From the NCBI RefSeq assembly GCF_000150275.1, contig NW_002060945.1, forward strand, positions 1,740,199 through 1,804,198: 64,000 nt of DNA, given 5' to 3'. The DNA comes from Trichoplax adhaerens. Lineage: Eukaryota; Placozoa; Uniplacotomia; Trichoplacea; Trichoplacidae. Both the position numbers and the translations under genes were made by a program. A model generated the notes under the pieces. It saw only the letters and a program-made list of their open reading frames with translations, did no database searches and was not told where the DNA came from. Positions 57,330 through 64,000 of the stretch are shown here, piece by piece. Each line of letters begins with the position of its first letter. Position 1 is the first letter of the stretch.

Positions 57330-59560
57330 TGCGGGTATTATCAATCACTACAGCAATATCAAAAATCTTGTTGATCAAAGCTAGATCACTATCTGCAAGA
57401 TATTGACGACCTTAATCATTAATCATGACTACCGTTCTGTGAATCCAATGTTTCTATACTATCATAGTTTAGTCTGTTACTGGAAACGATAGTACCTTCT
57501 ACTTGTATATTTACTGCCTATCGTGATAGGAATATTTAAAATATTATAGATCATTGTAAAATCATTGTGTACAATTTATTGCGGACCGTGATCGACATTC
57601 TATTCGTCTCTCCCTTATTTTTTGGTTATTTTCAAGTTGACTTTATTTAATTTATTGCTAGAAATAGTAGCATCTTATTCTATCGCATGCTAATTATCTA
57701 TCGTGATAATATCAAAAAATTTTGTAGATCTTTTTATCGATGTAATAAAGTCTTAATATATTTTCTATTATTATTCTTAATACTATAGTCTTTTAGTATT
57801 CTCACATTTTTGGAAACAGTAGCATCTAATTCCAATCGTATTTTTGTTATCTGTTGCGTGTATTTTCTACTATTCTTTAAACTACTATTTTGCTGGAAAC
57901 AAGAAACATCTTATCCTACTCTATCATACAGTCTTATGTATATTGTCTATCGCGATAGCGATGTCCAAAATCTTCTGGATCAATTTCAACCAATGCTTAG
58001 AGAAGCTTCTATTTAAGTGAGTTGTGTCATGCTCGACATACTATAGTCCCTTACGTATTTTTTTACCATTCTTTATACCGCTATCTTTCAGCATATTGAT
58101 TGCAATATTAAAGAATTTTATCATACTGGGTACTACAAACCGTAATCGCGATTGGCATCCTTTAAATCCATAGTGTATTTTCTGTGATTCTTTATACAGC
58201 TATCTTTCTGCATATTACTGGAAGCTTAGCATCTTTTCCTACTCGTATGCATATTATCTATCGCGATAGCAATATTCAAATCTTGTAGATCATTAGCGGC
58301 ATTCTATAAGTCTCCTTTATATTTCTGTTATTTCTATAGCATCGTCTTTCGTTGTATTGCTGAACACTATTGCCCCTTGTTCTACTCACATATTTATTAT
58401 CGATAACAATGTCGAGAATCTTGTCAATCAATGTATGCAATACTTTATAGGCAGTCATTCTTATCCACACTGTTAATAGTCCCTATGTATTTTGTTACTG
58501 TATGCACTATCGGCTTTCGGTATATTGGTGGGCATTGCAGCATGTTACTCAGCTCACATACTTATTATCTATTCTTATAGCAATATTAAGAATCTTGTCG
58601 ATCAACGCTAAATCAAGGTATTCTATAGCTTGTAGATAGTCATTCTTATCGACGTTTTGATATAAACCCTTTATGTATTTCTGTTATTCTCTATCGTCTG
58701 CTAGTATTTTACTAGACATTGTGGTATGTTATTCTACTCACATGTTTATTATCTATCACGATAGCAATACCAAGACTCTTGTCAATTTAATGTACGTAAT
58801 ACCTTGCAGACAGTCATTCTTATCCTCTTTTTCTTTACAAGCTCTTTGTGTATTTCATTCTATATATTGGCGGACATTGTGGCATATTATTCTACTCGCA
58901 CGCTTGTTATTATCTATTATCATAGCAACATTAAGAATTTTGTCGATCGACATTAAATAAATGTATTCTATAACTTGAAGAGAGGCATTCTTATCGACAT
59001 TTTCTATATAGGCCCTTTATATATTTTGCTATTCTATACACTATCGTCTTTCTGCATACGTTAATTAATGGATAATCGGATATTGCTGCATGTTGTTCTT
59101 AATATATATCATGATAGCCCTATTAAAATTTTTTTCGATCGATCAATGCATGCAATATCTTGCAAATAGTTCTTGTTAACATTCTAACAGTTCGCTGTGT
59201 ACTGTATTTTTGTTATTCTATATACTGTCACCTTTTGGTTTTTGCTAGACACCACACCATTTTATTCTACTCACATGCTTATGATCCATCAAGATAGCAA
59301 TATCAAAAATCTTATTGATCAATTATTGCAGCATCTTGCAGATAATTATTCTTATCAACATTCTATTAGTCCGCTATCTAATTTTGTTATCCTTTAACTG
59401 TCATCTTTGGGTACATTACTGAAAGTTGTTGCATTCCATTTTATTCTATTCGCATGTGGATTATCAAAAGATAATGTCTTGCAGATCAATATTAGATAAA
59501 TACAGGCGGTACCTCGTAGGTAGTAACCTTTATCGATATTCTAAAGACCATAACTGTATA
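57330..59560. repeat. Large decayed tandem array, period about 150-190 bp, about 13 units
   Basis: Units share CTTGTAGATCAATR, GTATTTYTGTTATTCTATA, CTATCGTCTTTCGGTATATT, GGCATTGTGGCATGTTATTC, TACTCACATGYTTATTATC and a palindrome TATCGCGATAGCAATA (also TATCGTGATA, TATCACGATA, TATCATGATA). The palindrome position recurs near 57517, 57701, 57951, 58143, 58258, 58396, 58566, 58754, 58913, 59105, 59285 and 59460. Short frames of 60-95 codons inside the array look alike (Tyr-Ser-Thr-His-Met then Asp-Ser-Asn) only because the DNA repeats. Confidence 0.9.
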
Positions 59561-62500
59561 TAATGTAATTTTTATTGCCAGCTATTGCAGCATGATTGTT
59601 CAAGTTAATAATAAGGGTTAAAGGTAATCATATCACTGCCAAGTTTGAAGATGGCAAAATTAATAGAAAATAATAGCAGTCGTTCCATGTCAATCTAAAA
59701 TAAAATACATCATTATGCTGCTTAAAATACCTAATATATGTATTCAAAGATTTATTACCAAATGTTATTGGTGGCTTTTGTTAATTTAAATATTTATTTC
59801 CCTCTTTCTTGACGTCATTGTTTTAAGATTGTAAAAGCATCAAAATGAATTAATTTTAAGAGTAATCCCATAAATCATGTAATAGTTATTCGTGGAATAG
59901 CATGGTTGTACGTGATTATAATTTAGAATTTTAAGAAGAACAGACATTATTTTCATTTTTTTATTGTATAAAAGTTAAGAATCTACGATGTTGGGTAACT
60001 GCAATGTAGAAAGCCATTTTAAAATCGTCACTTTGATATAAGATAGAGTGCGTAAATATGTAATTAAATATAGGTAGATATCAAATAATTTTTTCTGTAG
60101 TCTTAAATTTACCACATGTTATTAAACTCAGAATAACTTCTTTCTACTTAAGAAAGAATGGTTTACTGACTATTATCTTCGGAAAACCTATGTAACCCTA
60201 GATTTGTAACTATTCTCTACAATTATGATCAAATAATAATTACTTTAGAATGTTGCACGATAAACACTTACGATGATTGGACTTATTTATCATTGATGGC
60301 TAGTGCTAATCGCCTATGATTAATTATCATCACGACTTGGTAATTAATTGCTGTATTTCTCTGTTATTTATTTTTATTTATTATTTCACACTCAATACTT
60401 TTTTTTTCTAATTTGTTTTTATATCGTATCAGTACAGCCTCAGTTTTATCAATATCAGACTATAGCACTTGTATCATTAACGTGTTTATGCAAGTAATGA
60501 CGATAGTTAGGAACGATATTGATTTTGTGATAATTTTGATAATATCCGATATTGGATTAAGCTATTCTTTAGAAGAAGCCTTGAGGAATGATAATAGATG
60601 TTAGAATTATGTCTGGAAAAGTTCTTGCTAGTTCTGATTGATGCCTTGGGCACCAATACTGTACGTTTATTCACATTTATAAGCCCTCTTCTGTATAACA
60701 GTATTATACTACTTAAAACAGCCGTGAGTTATCTAATTACTGAACCCTAGCGACTAAAAGGATAGAAAATAACGATGGTCAAAGCATTAGTGAAGTTTGT
60801 AAAATGCAATAGAGCCTTTCGTCATCGATCTGTTAATTAATGCTACTTTCTAGGGTAAAAGTAGACAATTAATAAGGGTCAGCTGAGTTCGAGAGCCACT
60901 ACTTTGAAAAGTACTATCTTGATGATTGAAATACTGCTTAAATGCTAGAGTTAAGTTGATGAATTAGCATTCCACCTTGACAAGTAAAAGTAATAGTTCG
61001 AAATTGTGACAGAGTGATGATCAAAAAATATTTAGTACGATGAGTAAAGTCATCATTAAAGTTCCATATTTTATCCAGAAATGTGCGTGTTGTACAAGTT
61101 ACTAGTACGACCACGAGATTAATTAATAATTAGTTCGCTTAAAAAATCTACAGTAAGTAAGCTTTCTAATCTAGGTACAAGAAAAATAATCCATTTCGTG
61201 TATAAAGTCAATGTAAGTCATAAGCAAGTTTGCAATAAGAAGTCTGTGGATATTAAAAAAAATTGGATCGGTCACTTTTGAATGAAAAAATTAATATACT
61301 TCGAATACTAATAATGGCAAGTACCGTATTAAGGCAAAATAGCTAGGTATAAATGCAAGAGTATGACATTTAGATTATTATAATAACATTGAAAAGTTAC
61401 TGGATACTTTGTTAGAAAAGTAAAGTAAGTTTATATTCATCATTCTCGGTTTATATAGGTAGATTACTCTTTCGTTCACTCACATTACCGTTTCGATAGC
61501 CTAGCACGATATCCTATTTCACCTTTGGGTTGTCGTCTAATTCGTTGCCGTCCAATTCTGAAAGCGTTTTAAATAAAAGGGGATGGTAATTTTAATGTTT
61601 ACTACAGTATACAGCAGCAGTCAAGTAAAATGGCAATTTCCTGTAATCGAGTAGACAAACGCCTACGTCTAATAGCTAAATATTTTATTAAGGTCATATA
61701 AAAAAGTTATTAGGGCGTATACAATATGCTGGAGACTTGTACTCTGTACTCTGGACGCCAGGTTACCGATTGGCTATCGGCTATCATTCTATGCGTAGCT
61801 ATATTAATACTATAGATTTAAGCGTGGCTGATCAAGTAAACTATTCGCTAGACCACACTGACAGCATAGCGCAAATTAAACTGCAATATTTGCAAAATGA
61901 AACTTGAAGAGACTGAAATTTTACTGCTTCCGAAGTTAATCGATCATCTCTTGTTTGACCTAATAATCTATCCTAGCGTAGCCCTCCGCTACATTTAAGT
62001 AACTAAAATCTCATAACAACTTGCTATAATAGATTAACGGCAATCATGAATGAGTACTGAATAATTGGACAGTGTGTACACCTTTTATCTAAGCTATCTA
62101 CAGTTAGTTTAATTGTATAATTATGTAGTAGGCACATTGTCATCAATTACAGCATATTAATGATGTTATAGATGTACAATTTTATCTGTGATTAGAGTTA
62201 TCATGAAGGTCTGATTATTTATTTTGGTAGCTCTCAATACCATGAAAGGTATCATTCACGTCTGAAACGGATTGTAAAAGTGGAGTTTTAAAATGTTAAT
62301 GTGAGGCAAAAAGCCTATGGAAACTACGCTATTCAATTACGGAAAAACACCTTTTATTCCGAATCGTCACTACTACACCTAATCTACTGGCTATAACAAG
62401 GATACGGTCTAGTTTATCATTTCAGATCATTAGATAAATTAGTACAACAATCCTTACAATCTACTCTAGGCAATTCTAATAATTACCAAATAAAGAAGAA

Positions 62501-64000
62501 TTAATTATTATACTAGGATACTAATGCGATAGTATAACGGTGAATACTTCCAAATTAAAATTAAAAATTCCGAAATTAATTTACCAAATTAATCCATCGT
62601 AACAGGAATATTATCATTAACAATATTATGATGCAATGCATGTTCTGAATGGCATGGTACGATTGTATACAGTAATATAGTAAACCAACTAGTCAATCAA
62701 TCCCGTTCTTGATTTATTTCCATATTTTATGTATGCAATATTTATTTATTAATATGTTCAATATCGGTTTGATAGTAGCTTGCTGTATCCGTATTGCTTT
62801 CCTATTTTGTGAAGCTTAGTTTAATTGAGTAGATATTATTCTGGAAGTGATAAATACCTGGTGATCAATATGCTGTTTACTTTAGCATTATTTGCCGGAA
62901 TGGTGCAGCCAATCGGCAATTTGGCGACATTTTATTGAATATTGCACTGCATGATCACTGTAACATCATTCCTATACTCATTCCTCTACTTGGTATATTC
63001 TATACCGTTGTAAACTGATAAATGAGTCGGTTGAAAAGGGAGATGAATTTTTTTTACATTTTGAAACGTTTTAAATCTCATCTGGATATAAATAAGTATG
63101 CTCAAGTCTATCGAAATCAATAAGAAATCGTAAATAATAATTGATTTAGACCACTGTTTAGTTGCGCTGTTGACATGCTTACATGCGGCTGAAGAAATAC
63201 ACTGTGCAGTACATCTGTGTGAAAGGCGATATTTAGATTGTCCTATAGGATTAGCCGGTTAGAGAAACTACAAATGTCATTAAGGACCAGTCTACATATA
63301 TCTTTCATTTTTCAGTCATTGCTGTATAACCGAAGGTAATTGAAACTCTATTGCTCACCCTAAGCAGTAAGCATGGACTGCTAGAAGTTCCATCGTTAGT
63401 TATGTAACACCCACCCGGTCAATACCTTTCATTTAATCGATATTATCAGCTCAAGAAGGCTATCTATGTTTTGTACAGCACAATCTAGATATTGTAGCTC
63501 TTGAAGGTGGCTAGTCTATCAGCAATGGTTAAAATCCCTTCGTTGTCAATGCAGCGTAGGTGATACTGTCGACAGTTGGTACGTCATGCAGAATATGCTA
63601 TGATGGAATGCTAGAGTTGTACTGCCAGAGTATTCTACTTGAATCTCAATGTGGCAAGGATTAATTAGCGTATTTAGTTGCTGTATGGCGTTAAAGAAGC
63701 GGATATTTTCAGGCTAGGGGAAAGGCGCAAAATTAGCTGGTCGTAGTCCCTGCATAATACTAACATGCTAGTATTGTTCCTAACGTGCATATAAGAGGAT
63801 TGCACCATTGGTATGGTAATGATCAAAATTGGCGAGTTCTATTCAACAAGAAGGTCTGAAACGGACAAATTCTCTTTTGGCTATGTAGATTCTGCTCCTG
63901 CTGGAGCATATCAAAAGATAATTGCTAATTGCTGTGCAATTAATGTACTGTATAGTAGACCATACGAGAATAGCAAAAGTTGTTTGAATCCATGGCTTAC
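59561..64000. other. Long stretch without a supported gene
   Basis: 4.4 kb of AT-rich sequence with no frame that matches a known family, no strong tandem repeat and no tRNA-like box B that survives inspection. At 62871-62939 a 22-codon ATG frame begins with a hydrophobic signal-peptide-like run (MLFTLALFAGMV) but ends at once. Frames at 60413-60604 and similar lengths look random. Confidence 0.5.
63795..64000 (+). CDS. Open frame running off the right edge, unidentified
   Basis: After a TAA at 63792-63794 the frame stays open for 68 codons to the window end, with an ATG at 63813. Composition is more balanced than surrounding frames (FSFGYVDSAPAGAYQKII, then paired Cys and SCLNPWL). I recognise no family. 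It may be the first exon of a gene continuing to the right, or chance. Confidence 0.15.

Noticed and set aside
57330-59560. CRISPR-like regular spacing
   Set aside because: Units repeat along their full length with drift, without constant short repeats and unique spacers; the genome is eukaryotic.

Overview
This is an AT-rich, intron-bearing animal nuclear sequence. The gene set is animal: TFIID subunit TAF5, a PHD-type ING protein, La/SSB, topoisomerase II, CYP3-clan P450s, a DNAJC22-type TM2/J protein, a seven-helix receptor-like protein and a Bark/Anakonda-like beta-helix protein. Short GT-AG introns, modest gene spacing and an early-branching flavour fit a placozoan (Trichoplax or Hoilungia type). 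That assignment is inference; no search was possible. I rebuilt the multi-exon genes by hand from reading phase, splice dinucleotides and remembered family sequences.

Layout. 1-8040 (+): topoisomerase II, lacking only its extreme N-terminus. 9157-14590 (-): a six-exon secreted/transmembrane protein with signal peptide, D8C domain, Bark-type parallel beta-helix and one membrane helix. 16922-17746 (+): an intronless FAM78-like protein ending in a CaaX box. 18497-22512 (-): La, 16 exons. 24742-28667 (+): ING1/2-type protein, 10 exons, starting just after a short satellite array. 29776-34077 (-): TAF5, 20 exons. 35453-43036 (+): a P450 tandem cluster with two intact intronless genes (36392-37891, 39277-40776), one broken copy (35453-35735), one C-terminal scrap (42884-43036) and several degenerate copies of the 3' flank. 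44899-46017 (-): intronless DNAJC22-like. 54393-55793 (-): intronless divergent seven-helix receptor-like gene. The stretches 46.0-54.4 kb and 55.8-64.0 kb hold almost no recognisable genes. They contain several unrelated, decayed tandem arrays, many with 150-170 bp monomers and one with a higher-order structure.

The genes do not form one pathway. TOP2, ING and TAF5 are nuclear chromatin/transcription genes and La is an RNA-binding factor. These housekeeping genes are cut into many small exons. P450s, receptor-like gene, DNAJC22-like gene and FAM78-like gene are intronless. The most interesting signals are: the D8C plus Bark architecture; P450 paralogues whose differences sit in the likely substrate-recognition segments while about 238 residues are identical; very short upstream ORFs ending within 0-8 nt of the main ATG in four unrelated genes; and the mixed satellite landscape of the right half.
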